Source of the DNA: an uncultured Bacteroidales bacterium
GTDB lineage: Bacteria > Bacteroidota > Bacteroidia > Bacteroidales > FEN-979
DNA length: 46,596 nt
Assembly (NCBI GenBank): GCA_903903985.1
Contig: CAIVAT010000192.1
Location: 1-46,596, forward strand
Direction: 5' to 3'
Of the stretch, positions 8,716 through 18,153 are shown in pieces (positions within the stretch are counted from its first letter, which is position 1; each line of letters opens with the position of its first letter). Made by a program: the position numbers and the translations under genes. Below the pieces are notes generated by a model. The model was given only the letters and a program-made list of their open reading frames with translations, had not been told where the DNA came from and did no database searches.

Positions 8716-11199
8716 GTGAACGAGAATATCCAGGAATTATCCCAGCAGCAACCCGTTGATTATAAAATCATCCTCTTTAAATTTTACCGGTTCTGGTATT
8801 TCTTTGCCGTCACGATTTTTATTGCGCTCATCATCGCTTTTATATTTAACAAATATACAAAGGAGGTTTTTGAGGTAAAAACCACCGTGCTCGTTAAAGA
8901 CAAATCGGAGAATAAAATAAATCCGCAGGACCTCCTGGGAATGGGACTGTTCAACAACATGCAGAACCTGCAAAATGAAATCGGCATTTTGTCATCCTAT
9001 ACGCTGACCTACCGTACTGTCGCCAAAATCGGGTTTGAAGTTTCCTACTACATCGAAGATAATTTCGTCACCAAGGAGTTGTACAAGGACAGTCCGTTCA
9101 AGGTGATCTTTGATACTGGATTCCCGCAACCGGTCAACATGTTTTTCAGTCTTAAAATGGTGTCGAAAGACAAATTCAAACTTGAAACCAATGATGAGGC
9201 TATAAAGTTCTTCAACTTTTCCACAAAAAAGATGGTCGAAGACCGGAAGGAGAACGTAATTGTTGACCAGACCTATTCATTCGGGCAGGAGATCCAGACA
9301 AAAAATTTCAAATTCAGGGTAATCCTGACCGACAAATTCGAAGATCCGAAAGATCTGAAAAAATCATTTTCTTTCATGTTCAAGAATTACGATGCGCTGG
9401 TCACAGAATTCAAATCGTTCAGCATTGAACCGATAAACAAAGAGGCTTCGATCGTTGAAATAAAACTCAAGGGAGGGAATGTTGACAAACTGGTCGACTT
9501 TTTAAACAATCTTACCAAGGAGTACCTGGCCAAGGGACTGGAAAAGAAAAACATTGTGGCTACGCGCACCATTTCGTTTATCGATAATGAATTAAGAGGA
9601 ATTTCCGATTCCCTCAATGCCTCCGAAAAAGCACTCATGCTCTTCCGAACCAACAAGGAGATCATGAACCTGAATGATGAGGCCAAACAGGTTTTTGAAA
9701 AAATGATGCAGCTTCAGGATGAAAAAGCAATCCTGCTGGTAAAATCGAAATACCTTCAAAACATGAAGGAGTACATCGAAAAGAACCAGAAATTCGATGA
9801 GCTCATTGTTCCCGCTTCCATGGGCATTGACAATACGGTGTTGAACGACCTGACCATGCAGCTGACGAACCTGTACATGAAACGCACTGAAACGGCACAG
9901 TTCTCCAAAGCAAAAAACCCCAGCCTCATGGCCATCGATTTGCAGATCGCCACAACAAAGAATGCTTTGTATGAAAATGTGAAAAGTGCCATCAATTCCA
10001 ATGATATCGCGCTGCAGGAGATCAACAAACGGGTGATGGTCATCAACGAACGCATCAGCAATCTTCCGGAGACCCAGCGTGTGTTGTTTGGAATCGAACG
10101 AAAATTTAAACTTACCGATGCCATCTATACCTATCTCCTGCAAAAACGCTCCGAAGCCCAGATCTCACAGGCGGCAAATCTTTCTGACAACGAGGTGGTG
10201 GATGAGGCGTCAGCGATCGGGTTGACACCGGTATTTCCTAAGAAGACACTGAATTATATCATTGCATTGATCCTTGGGATCCTGGTACCCATCATTTATA
10301 TTTTTGGAAAAGATTACTTCAACGACAAGGTCATGGAACGGGAGGATGTTGAAAAACTCACAAAACTTCCCATCGTCGGCCACGTCATTCACAGTGATAA
10401 ACCAAGTACGGTGGTTGTGATTGATTCTCCGAAATCGACCATTGCCGAATCATTCCGGTCGGTAAGGACCAATATCAACTACCTCCTCCAGGGCAAAGAA
10501 AAACAAACGGTGCTGATTACTGCCGACATGGTCAGTGCCGGTAAAACCTATATTTCCATCAACCTTGCCTCTATTTTTGCCCTTTATGGCAAGAAAACAC
10601 TGCTGATCGGGTTCGACCTGCGGAAACCCAAAATATTTGCCGACTTCGGGTTGACGAATACCGTAGGAATCAGTTCCTATATGATCGGGAAAAGCAAGCT
10701 GGAAGAAATCATCCAGTTTTCAGGTATTGACAATCTCGACATCATCATGTCCGGACCGGTACCTCCCAACCCGGCAGAGTTAATTGCCTCGCAGAGATGC
10801 ACGGAGATGTTTGTCCGCCTGAAAGAAATCTACGATTACATCATCATTGACACGCCTCCCGTGGGTCTTGTAACGGATGCATTTCTACTGATGAAACAGG
10901 TTGATGCAACATTGTTCCTGGTTCGCCAGGGCTATACCCATAAAAAGATATTCGGATCGATCATCCACGACATGGAGCAGAGGAATATTTCGAACCTGGC
11001 TATTTTAATCAATGATGTGAAACTTAACCGCAGTTCATACGGCTATGGATATGGATATGGTTATGGATATGGCTATGGGTATGGCTATGGTTATGGATCG
11101 GGATATGGTTATGGATACGGGTATGGATATTATTCGGATGATAAAGAAGCATCAAATAAAAACAAGTCATTTCTTCAGCGGATATTTGGCAAATCTTAG
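8716..11199 (+). CDS. wzc: Wzc-type polysaccharide co-polymerase and tyrosine autokinase
   Basis: An 827-aa inner-membrane protein controlling polysaccharide chain length and export through Wza. It starts at GTG 8716. The Wzz domain is bounded by helices at about 30-50 and 515-535, with a long coiled-coil periplasmic region between them. The cytoplasmic BY-kinase domain has Walker A around S607-A-G-K610-T611, Walker A' with D634 (LLIGFDLRKP) and Walker B with D712 (YIIIDTPPVG). In Walker A the acidic residue common before GK(S/T) is replaced by Ala608. The C-terminal tail is an extreme Gly-Tyr repeat with 16 tyrosines, the expected autophosphorylation cluster. Its stop codon overlaps a strong ribosome-binding site, TAGGAGG, for cysD. 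Confidence 0.94.
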   Translation: MNENIQELSQQQPVDYKIILFKFYRFWYFFAVTIFIALIIAFIFNKYTKEVFEVKTTVLVKDKSENKINPQDLLGMGLFNNMQNLQNEIGILSSYTLTYRTVAKIGFEVSYYIEDNFVTKELYKDSPFKVIFDTGFPQPVNMFFSLKMVSKDKFKLETNDEAIKFFNFSTKKMVEDRKENVIVDQTYSFGQEIQTKNFKFRVILTDKFEDPKDLKKSFSFMFKNYDALVTEFKSFSIEPINKEASIVEIKLKGGNVDKLVDFLNNLTKEYLAKGLEKKNIVATRTISFIDNELRGISDSLNASEKALMLFRTNKEIMNLNDEAKQVFEKMMQLQDEKAILLVKSKYLQNMKEYIEKNQKFDELIVPASMGIDNTVLNDLTMQLTNLYMKRTETAQFSKAKNPSLMAIDLQIATTKNALYENVKSAINSNDIALQEINKRVMVINERISNLPETQRVLFGIERKFKLTDAIYTYLLQKRSEAQISQAANLSDNEVVDEASAIGLTPVFPKKTLNYIIALILGILVPIIYIFGKDYFNDKVMEREDVEKLTKLPIVGHVIHSDKPSTVVVIDSPKSTIAESFRSVRTNINYLLQGKEKQTVLITADMVSAGKTYISINLASIFALYGKKTLLIGFDLRKPKIFADFGLTNTVGISSYMIGKSKLEEIIQFSGIDNLDIIMSGPVPPNPAELIASQRCTEMFVRLKEIYDYIIIDTPPVGLVTDAFLLMKQVDATLFLVRQGYTHKKIFGSIIHDMEQRNISNLAILINDVKLNRSSYGYGYGYGYGYGYGYGYGYGSGYGYGYGYGYYSDDKEASNKNKSFLQRIFGKS
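11038..11133 (+). repeat. Six-base (GGN TAT) tandem tract encoding a Gly-Tyr tail
   Basis: Consecutive GGN-TAT/TAC codon pairs, nine units, one GGA-TCG interruption, then five more. The third base of the Gly codon varies (GGA, GGC, GGG, GGT). That shows the tract is kept at protein level, and the near-repeat DNA is still prone to slippage. Confidence 0.9.
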
Positions 11200-11213
11200 G
11201 AGGTAAAAAAACA

Positions 11214-12119
11214 ATGAGTGAATATCATTTGACTCATCTGAAAGAGCTGGAGTCTGAAGCAATCTATGTATTGAGGGAAGTGGCCGCACAATTCGAGCGT
11301 CCTGTCCTGCTGTTTTCCGGGGGAAAGGATTCCATCGTTCTGGTTCATCTTTCACGCAAAGCATTTTACCCTGCAAAGATCCCTTTTCCATTGCTGCACA
11401 TCGATACCGGGCATAATTTTTCGGAGACCATTGAATTCAGGGATTCCCTGGCCCGGTCGGTTGATGCAAGGTTGCTTGTGGGTTCAGTGCAGGATTCCAT
11501 TGATAAAGGAAGAGCCGTTGAGGAAAAAGGCATCAATGCCAGCCGCAATGTGTTGCAAACAGTCACGTTGCTTGATGCCATCGAGACATACAAATTCGAT
11601 GCAGCCATCGGGGGCGCCAGGCGCGATGAGGAAAAGGCAAGGGCCAAGGAGCGCTTTTTTTCCCACCGGGACCAATTCGGGCAATGGGACCCCAAAAACC
11701 AGCGGCCGGAATTGTGGTACATGTTCAACGGGAAAAAACGGATGGGTGAGCATTTCAGGGTTTTTCCAATCAGCAATTGGACCGAAATGGATGTGTGGCA
11801 ATACATACTGGCAGAGGATATCGAACTGCCGAGCATCTATTTCACCCATGAGCGTGATGTGTTTTACCGTGATGGCGTTTGGTTGGCAGCGGCCCCTTTC
11901 ATGGAGATGAAACCTTCGGAGAAGGTGGAGTACCGAAGGGTGCGGTGCCGCACCGTAGGCGATATCTCCTGTACCGGATTGACGTTGTCAACTGCCGATA
12001 CGGTCGAAGATATTATCCAGGAAATTGCCGCCACACGCGTTACAGAACGGGGTGGCCGGTACGATGATAAAAGGTCTGAAGCAGCCATGGAGGACCGGAA
12101 AAAAGAGGGATATTTTTAA
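11214..12119 (+). CDS. cysD: Sulfate adenylyltransferase subunit 2 (ATP sulfurylase catalytic subunit)
   Basis: With CysN it makes adenosine 5'-phosphosulfate from ATP and sulfate in the cytoplasm. At 301 aa it has the normal length. It is a PP-loop ATPase with SGGKDS at 35-40 and the conserved IGGARRDEEKARAKER region. It starts at ATG 11214 behind an AGGAGGT ribosome-binding site that overlaps the wzc stop. Strong Shine-Dalgarno sites are unusual in Bacteroidota and tie this gene to the polysaccharide-export transcript. Its stop overlaps the cysN start (TAATG). Cysteine assimilation or sulfation of an exported polymer are both possible uses. Confidence 0.95.
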   Translation: MSEYHLTHLKELESEAIYVLREVAAQFERPVLLFSGGKDSIVLVHLSRKAFYPAKIPFPLLHIDTGHNFSETIEFRDSLARSVDARLLVGSVQDSIDKGRAVEEKGINASRNVLQTVTLLDAIETYKFDAAIGGARRDEEKARAKERFFSHRDQFGQWDPKNQRPELWYMFNGKKRMGEHFRVFPISNWTEMDVWQYILAEDIELPSIYFTHERDVFYRDGVWLAAAPFMEMKPSEKVEYRRVRCRTVGDISCTGLTLSTADTVEDIIQEIAATRVTERGGRYDDKRSEAAMEDRKKEGYF

Positions 12120-13399
12120 TGGAACGTACATTTTCTTCTAAAGCCTATCTGGATATGGAACTGCTGCGGTTTACAACTGCAGGAAGTGTTGATGATGGTA
12201 AAAGCACTTTGATCGGAAGGCTTTTATATGATAGCAAATCGATATTCGAAGACCAGCTTGATGCGGTAAAACGGGCCAGTATTCAAAAAGGCAGTGAACA
12301 CATCAACCTGGCATTGTTCACAGATGGTTTGCGCGCCGAAAGGGAACAGGGAATCACCATCGATGTAGCCTACCGCTATTTTGCAACTCCCCACCGGAAA
12401 TTTATCATTGCCGATACGCCTGGACATATTCAGTATACCCGCAACATGGTTACCGGCGCCTCCACTGCCAATGCCGCCATTGTGCTGATCGACGCCCGGA
12501 ATGGAGTCATCGAACAAACCCATCGCCATACTTTCATCGCAGCGCTGCTGGGAATACCCCATATCATCGTCTGTATCAACAAAATGGACCTGATGGACTA
12601 CCGGGAGGAAGTGTTTATTGCCATCAAAAATGATTTCCAGGCTTTTGCAACCCAGGTGTTTCCCGGGCAGGATATGCGGTTTATTCCCATCAGTGCCCTC
12701 AAAGGAGACAATGTGGTGAAACCCTCCGGCAACATGTCCTGGTACGCAAACGGAACCCTGTTGCACCACCTCGAAAACATCCCCATCAGCCAGGACCATG
12801 ACCTGATACATCAGCGTTTCCCCGTACAATATGTTATCCGGCCCGAATCGGAAGAATTCCACGACTACCGCGGATATGCCGGCAGGGTAGCGGGTGGTTT
12901 TTTTCATCCCGGAGATAAAATTGTCGTTTTCCCTTCCGGAATTGAAAGTGAAATTACTTCGATTGATACCCTTTCAGGCCCCCTCACCGAAGCCCATCCT
13001 CCGATGTCGGTAACACTGACACTCAAGGATGACATTGACCTGAGCCGCGGAGATCTCATCACCGGCGCCGGGGACATCCCCCGGGAAAGCTGTGACATTG
13101 TTGCCAGGATTTGCTGGATGAACCAAAAACCCTTGCAAATTCAGGGGAAATATGCACTCAAACATACAACCAAAGATGTGCGCTGTATCATCCAGGAGGT
13201 TGATTACGTGCTAAATATCAGCACGTTGAAAGAACAGACAGAAATTAAAACAGTCAGGATGAATGATATTGCCCTTGTCCGGTTACGCACAACCAAACCA
13301 TTGTTTTTTGATTCCTACACCACCAATCGCATCACCGGCAGCCTGATCCTGATCGACGAGGCAACCAATGAAACGGTGGCAGCCGGAATGATCGTTTGA
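12119..13399 (+). CDS. cysN: Sulfate adenylyltransferase subunit 1 (GTPase)
   Basis: The EF-Tu-like GTPase that drives APS synthesis by CysD. The G motifs are complete: G1 GSVDDGKST (22-30), G3 DTPGH (99-103), G4 NKMD (154-157) and a G5 SALKGDNV region. The 426-residue protein has no fused APS kinase (CysC) domain at its C-terminus, so PAPS synthesis would need a separate cysC elsewhere. It is coupled to cysD by a one-base overlap. The next gene, porZ, begins 83 bases later on the same strand, and no clear promoter box lies between them. Confidence 0.95.
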   Translation: MERTFSSKAYLDMELLRFTTAGSVDDGKSTLIGRLLYDSKSIFEDQLDAVKRASIQKGSEHINLALFTDGLRAEREQGITIDVAYRYFATPHRKFIIADTPGHIQYTRNMVTGASTANAAIVLIDARNGVIEQTHRHTFIAALLGIPHIIVCINKMDLMDYREEVFIAIKNDFQAFATQVFPGQDMRFIPISALKGDNVVKPSGNMSWYANGTLLHHLENIPISQDHDLIHQRFPVQYVIRPESEEFHDYRGYAGRVAGGFFHPGDKIVVFPSGIESEITSIDTLSGPLTEAHPPMSVTLTLKDDIDLSRGDLITGAGDIPRESCDIVARICWMNQKPLQIQGKYALKHTTKDVRCIIQEVDYVLNISTLKEQTEIKTVRMNDIALVRLRTTKPLFFDSYTTNRITGSLILIDEATNETVAAGMIV

Positions 13400-13482
13400 A
13401 AACCAGCCGGTTTCCTGCAATAAATCCCGAAAAAATCAGTTAATTGAATGTTCCCATTGCTCATTTCAGAAAACCGGTATTC

Positions 13483-15804
13483 ATGAAACTCATTCGTTAC
13501 ATCCTAGGTTGCTTTTTGATTTTTTCAGGTTTTGCAGGAGCTTTTGCCCAACAGGTTCCCATCGGCGATTGGCGCGACGAACTCCCGTATACGCTTGTCA
13601 ATGCTGTAACAGATGCAGGTACCAGGATTTATGCATCCACTCCCTATGCTGTTTTTTATTATGACAAGGAGGACAACAGCGTAGTACGAATAACCAAAAT
13701 TTCTGGATTATCCGATATCGGAATCAGCAGCATCAATTACAACAAGGAATACAAAACCCTCGTGATCGCCTACAGCAATGCGAACATCGACCTCATCAAG
13801 AACAATACCATCATCAATATTTCCGACATCAAGCGAAAACAGATTCTTGGTAATAAAACAATCAACGACATTTATTTTATTGGAAAAGACGCCTATCTGT
13901 CCTGCGGCTTTGGAATCGTGGTACTGGATATCAGCAAGGAGGAAATACGCGACACTTACTATATCGGCAAAGACGGAAGCCAGGTGAATGTGATGGCCAT
14001 GACCAAAGATCAGCATGATACCCTTTTTGCCGCCACGGAGAAAGGAATTTACAAGGCATGGGTCAATGACCCAAACCTGGCAAATTTTTCTTCGTGGTAT
14101 AAGGATCCCGGCATTGATTCATCAGCGACCTACAACACGATAACCTTCTTTGCCGGCAGGGTTTTTGTCAATAAGAAGATCGCCTCGGCTTCAACCGATA
14201 CCATCTATACCCACTCCAACGGTGTTTGGGAAAGGTGGCAACGGGAAGAATACAACCCGGTGATGCATCTTGAATCGAATGGCACCTATCTGGTTGTTGC
14301 GTACAATTATTTCGTAAAAGTGTTCAATACCAGCCTCGGCCTGTTCACCGCGGTTCCCGGGTCATCCTTCCCGCAGATGGGCATTGCCGATCAAGACGGG
14401 TTGTTTTGGGTTGGTGATACTTATTCGGGCCTGATAAGTTATAATCCGGCCACCTATTCGGTCAACAATGTAAACCTGAGCGGACCATTGACTGCAATGG
14501 CCTTCAGCATGGCCAGCAGCGGGAATGAACTCTATATTGCACCGGGAGGTAGAGATGGTTCATTTATTCCGATCTATATCCGGCCACAGGTTTACCATTT
14601 TACCAACACCGACTGGAAAAACCTCGCCGGGTACAATAACCCCTTGATTAATAACACACATGACATTGTCACCCTGGCCATCGACCCGAAAGATATAAAA
14701 CATGTTTTTGCAGGAACTTACGGAACGGGATTGCTTGAAATATACAATGATTCGGTCATCAGGAGGTTCACTTACGGCAACAGCACGCTGCGGAATCATT
14801 CTGCCTCCGATACCGCTGATATCAGGGTTGGCGGGGTTGCCTACGATCCCCAGGGCAATCTATGGGTGGTGACTTCTCACAACAACAATTGCCTCTCCAT
14901 GAGAAAGGGAGATACATGGACAGGTTTTAACATTCCGATTGTGAATGAGAACGACCTGGGCCAGATTCTCATTGATAAAAATGGTCAAAAATGGATCCAG
15001 ATGCGTTACGGGAACATGAATCCGAATTCGATCATGGTATTCAATGATAACGGCACACCCGAAAATCCTGCCGATGACCAGTCAAAACTCCTGAATTCAA
15101 CCGCCGGGAGTGGCCTTATCCCGGGAACAACTGTTTATACAATGGCCGAGGATAACAAAGGGGAAATCTGGATTGGCACCGAAAAAGGGATCGCCGTATT
15201 TTATGCACCGGAATTGGTTTTTAGCGGACAAAACTTCGATGCCCAGCGAATACTGGTAACCGTTGGCTCATATACTCAATATCTGATGGAAAATGAAACG
15301 GTCACCTCCATTGCAGTCGATGGGGCCAATCAAAAATGGATCGGTACTGACCGTGGCGGTGTATTTCTTTTTTCTGAAGATGGAACCAAGCAGATCTATC
15401 ACTTCACTGCTGAAAACAGTCCGCTGCTTTCCGACCGCATCACCTGTATCGCCCTGAACAAGGATGGTGAAGTTTTTTTCGCGACCGACAAAGGGGTGAT
15501 CTCTTTCCGTGCATCTGCAACTCCAGGAGGCGATACCAACGAGAATGTGTACGCTTTCCCAAATCCCGTGAAGGAAGATTTTGAAGGGTACATCGCGGTC
15601 AAGGGACTTGTAACCAATGCACAGGTAAGAATAACCGATATAAACGGGACCGTGGTGTACTCAACCCGGGCCGAAGGTGGACAAGCCGTATGGGATGGGA
15701 AAAATTTTGATGGGAAAAAGGCTCAAAGCGGTGTTTACCTGGTTTTTGCCGCCGATGACACCGGGTCGGAAAAGGTAGTTACCAAGATTCTTATCATCAA
15801 CTGA
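13483..15804 (+). CDS. porZ: PorZ-like T9SS attachment-complex protein (two beta-propellers plus C-terminal sorting domain)
   Basis: In Porphyromonas, PorZ is a surface component of the T9SS attachment complex that presents A-LPS to the sortase PorU. I start it at 13483 (773 aa), giving a signal peptide ending AGAFA/QQ; a TTG reading from 13444 adds 13 residues. The mature N-terminus IGDWRDELPYTLVNAV opens a propeller of repeated short blades (for example IYASTPYAVFYY, LSCGFGIVVLD, IWIGTEKGIAVFY, KWIGTDRGGVFLF). The last 85 or so residues form a Por-type sorting domain (YAFPNPVKEDF to the end). The length is very close to the 776 aa I recall for P. gingivalis PorZ. Its stop overlaps the recO start by one base (TGATG), an arrangement I associate with PorZ genes. 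A generic propeller protein is the alternative. Confidence 0.82.
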   Translation: MKLIRYILGCFLIFSGFAGAFAQQVPIGDWRDELPYTLVNAVTDAGTRIYASTPYAVFYYDKEDNSVVRITKISGLSDIGISSINYNKEYKTLVIAYSNANIDLIKNNTIINISDIKRKQILGNKTINDIYFIGKDAYLSCGFGIVVLDISKEEIRDTYYIGKDGSQVNVMAMTKDQHDTLFAATEKGIYKAWVNDPNLANFSSWYKDPGIDSSATYNTITFFAGRVFVNKKIASASTDTIYTHSNGVWERWQREEYNPVMHLESNGTYLVVAYNYFVKVFNTSLGLFTAVPGSSFPQMGIADQDGLFWVGDTYSGLISYNPATYSVNNVNLSGPLTAMAFSMASSGNELYIAPGGRDGSFIPIYIRPQVYHFTNTDWKNLAGYNNPLINNTHDIVTLAIDPKDIKHVFAGTYGTGLLEIYNDSVIRRFTYGNSTLRNHSASDTADIRVGGVAYDPQGNLWVVTSHNNNCLSMRKGDTWTGFNIPIVNENDLGQILIDKNGQKWIQMRYGNMNPNSIMVFNDNGTPENPADDQSKLLNSTAGSGLIPGTTVYTMAEDNKGEIWIGTEKGIAVFYAPELVFSGQNFDAQRILVTVGSYTQYLMENETVTSIAVDGANQKWIGTDRGGVFLFSEDGTKQIYHFTAENSPLLSDRITCIALNKDGEVFFATDKGVISFRASATPGGDTNENVYAFPNPVKEDFEGYIAVKGLVTNAQVRITDINGTVVYSTRAEGGQAVWDGKNFDGKKAQSGVYLVFAADDTGSEKVVTKILIIN

Positions 15805-16535
15805 TGCTTCATTCAACCAAAGGAATCGTTTTTCATTCCCTAAAGTATTCAGAGACCAGTGTAATCGTTAAAATTTATACCGAACTTTTCGGGATTCAGT
15901 CATACCTGATCAAAGGAATAAGAAGTTCCAGATCGAAAATCAAACCCGCGCTTTTTCAATCAATGACGCTGCTCGACCTGGTGGTATATCACAAGGAAAA
16001 GCAATCGCTGCAATCAGTCAGGGAGGTTCGGCTGGCCCATCCTTATAAAACCATCCTGTTTGATATCCGGAAAACCTCGGTGACACTTTTTATCAATGAA
16101 CTGGTTCACAAAGCCATCCGGGAAGAAGAGCCCAATCCCGACCTCTTCGCCTTTCTCTGGCAGACCTGTTTGCAGCTTGATGAAACCGAAGAAAGTGTTT
16201 CCTTGTTTCATATCCATTTTGCGCTCCGGCTCATGCACTATCTTGGGATTTTCCCGCAGAACAACCATTCGAACGCCTTCCCCTTTTTTAATATGCGTGA
16301 AGGGCACTTCCAGGCATCAGCACCAAACCATCCGCATTACCTTGACCCGGCGAACAGCTTTTTAATGTCTGAATGGTTAAAATCATGCGACAGGGACGAG
16401 GCATGCGTCGTCCCTGCTGCCAGCATCGCAGCCCGCAGCCAGGCGCTTGAAACGATCCTGCTCTATTACCAGCTGCATCTTCCGGGGTTCAGGGGAATAC
16501 AGTCACATCACATCCTCCATGATGTTATGGCCTAA
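15804..16535 (+). CDS. recO: DNA repair protein RecO
   Basis: A RecF-pathway mediator that helps load RecA on SSB-coated gaps. At 243 aa it has the family length. The N-terminal OB-fold opens with [20 protein letters not shown], followed by the [12 protein letters not shown] basic stretch. The helical C-terminal half contains [12 protein letters not shown]. The four-cysteine zinc site of some RecO proteins is not evident. The start ATG overlaps the porZ stop, so translation is coupled to a cell-surface protein gene with no obvious functional link. Confidence 0.93.
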   Translation: MLHSTKGIVFHSLKYSETSVIVKIYTELFGIQSYLIKGIRSSRSKIKPALFQSMTLLDLVVYHKEKQSLQSVREVRLAHPYKTILFDIRKTSVTLFINELVHKAIREEEPNPDLFAFLWQTCLQLDETEESVSLFHIHFALRLMHYLGIFPQNNHSNAFPFFNMREGHFQASAPNHPHYLDPANSFLMSEWLKSCDRDEACVVPAASIAARSQALETILLYYQLHLPGFRGIQSHHILHDVMA

Positions 16536-16540
16536 ATCCT

Positions 16541-16548
16541 TATCTTTG
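16541..16548 (+). promoter_or_regulatory. Putative -7 element of lysS
   Basis: TATCTTTG, followed by GC, matches the Bacteroidota -7 consensus and ends 16 bases before the lysS ATG. That would give a leader of about ten bases. It sits just after the recO stop. Confidence 0.5.
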
Positions 16549-16564
16549 CCGAAAATCGGTAAAG

Positions 16565-18073
16565 ATGACAACAGGATTGACAGAACAGGAAACCATCAGA
16601 AGAAATTCACTGAATGAGCTGATCAGGCTTGGCATAAACCCCTATCCGCCGGAAACATTTGAAGTCAATGTCAAAGCCGCCGGAATAAAGAAGAACTTCC
16701 CAACAAACAATACCCTTTACCAGCAGGCCAGCATTGCCGGGCGCCTCATGAGCAGGCGCATCATGGGAGCAGCCTCCTTTGTTGAACTCCAGGATGAAAG
16801 CGGCCGCATTCAGCTTTATGTCAAACGGGATGATATTTGCCCGGGAGAAGATAAAACAATGTACAACACCGTTTTCAAAAAACTGCTTGATATCGGCGAC
16901 ATCATCGGGGTGACCGGCTTTGTTTTTATTACCCAGATGGGCGAAATAACCATCCATGTAAAATCGCTTACGCTGTTGAGTAAATCGCTGCGCCCGCTGC
17001 CCATCGTGAAGGAAAAGGAAGATGAGGTTTTTGATGCCTTTACCGATCCGGAACAAAGATACCGCCAGCGCTACGTCGATATGATTGTGAACCCAGAGGT
17101 CCGCGATGTTTTTATCAAACGCAATATCCTGCTGAATTCAATGCGCAGCTACCTGAATGCGAAATCGTACCTGGAGGTGGAAACTCCGATATTGCAACCG
17201 CTTTACGGAGGCGCTGCTGCGAGGCCATTCAAAACTTTTCACAATACCCTCGACATGACCCTTTATTTAAGGATCGCGAATGAATTATACCTGAAGCGGC
17301 TTATCGTGGGCGGATATGACGGGGTTTACGAATTTTCGAAGGATTTCCGCAACGAAGGCATGGACCGGTTCCATAACCCTGAATTCACACAGATGGAGCT
17401 TTATGTTGCCTATAAGGATTATGAATGGATGATGGACCTGGTGGAGGAGATGGTGGAGAAGATCGCTATTGACCTTCATGGAACCACACAGGTCCAGGTA
17501 GGTAAAAACCTGATCGATTTCAAACGCCCCTGGAAAAGGTTTACCATGTATGAAGCCATCCATCATTTCACGGGGATTGACATTGATGGCAAATCGGAGG
17601 AAGAATTGGGCGATCTCGCCAGGAATCTCAATGTGCCCATCGATCGCACCATGGCCAAAGGAAAGATCATCGACCAGATCTTTGGCGAAAAATGTGAGCC
17701 ATTTCTGATCCAGCCGACGTTCATTACCGATTATCCTGTTGAAATGTCGCCGCTTGCCAAGAAACATCGAAGCAAAACCGGACTTGTGGAACGTTTTGAA
17801 GCGATTTGCAATGGAAAAGAACTTTGCAACTCGTTTTCCGAGCTGAACGATCCCATCGACCAGCGCGAACGGTTCGAGTCGCAGCTTGAACTGGGAAAGC
17901 GCGGCGATGATGAGTCAATGGTGCTTGATGAAGATTTCCTGCGGGCCCTCGAATTCGGAATGCCCCCCACCGCCGGACTGGGGATCGGCATCGACCGGCT
18001 CACGATGATCATGACCAATTCACCCTCCATTCAGGATGTGCTGTTCTTCCCGCAAATGAGGCCGGAGAGATAA
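16565..18073 (+). CDS. lysS: Lysyl-tRNA synthetase, class II
   Basis: Charges tRNA-Lys. At 502 aa it has the usual bacterial length. An N-terminal OB-fold anticodon-binding domain (about 55-150) precedes the class II catalytic core. Motif 2 is [19 protein letters not shown] and motif 3 is [14 protein letters not shown] near the C-terminus. It starts at ATG 16565, close behind its -7 box, and is separated from recO by 29 bases. It converges on the PPAD-like gene, with a GC-rich repeat between the two stops. I see nothing unusual in the catalytic motifs. Confidence 0.97.
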   Translation: MTTGLTEQETIRRNSLNELIRLGINPYPPETFEVNVKAAGIKKNFPTNNTLYQQASIAGRLMSRRIMGAASFVELQDESGRIQLYVKRDDICPGEDKTMYNTVFKKLLDIGDIIGVTGFVFITQMGEITIHVKSLTLLSKSLRPLPIVKEKEDEVFDAFTDPEQRYRQRYVDMIVNPEVRDVFIKRNILLNSMRSYLNAKSYLEVETPILQPLYGGAAARPFKTFHNTLDMTLYLRIANELYLKRLIVGGYDGVYEFSKDFRNEGMDRFHNPEFTQMELYVAYKDYEWMMDLVEEMVEKIAIDLHGTTQVQVGKNLIDFKRPWKRFTMYEAIHHFTGIDIDGKSEEELGDLARNLNVPIDRTMAKGKIIDQIFGEKCEPFLIQPTFITDYPVEMSPLAKKHRSKTGLVERFEAICNGKELCNSFSELNDPIDQRERFESQLELGKRGDDESMVLDEDFLRALEFGMPPTAGLGIGIDRLTMIMTNSPSIQDVLFFPQMRPER

Positions 18074-18150
18074 ATACCCAAACCCCTACCCGGAACCGAG
18101 GTTGAAAGACCCCACCCCAACCCCTACCCAGAACAGGGAGGGGCTTTGAG
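18074..18150. repeat. GC-rich C/G-tract spacer repeat (copy 2)
   Basis: Two CCCCTACCC blocks, the second forming an imperfect stem with GGGAGGGG (18121-18143). It fills the gap between the convergent lysS and PPAD-like genes, as copy 1 does between ruvC and the arginase-fold gene. A bidirectional terminator role is plausible. Confidence 0.5.
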
Positions 18151-18153
18151 TCA

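Noticed and set aside
12224..12907. Minus-strand open frame of 227 codons opposite cysN
   Set aside because: The cysN GTPase motifs are complete on the other strand, and this frame has no recognisable protein features.
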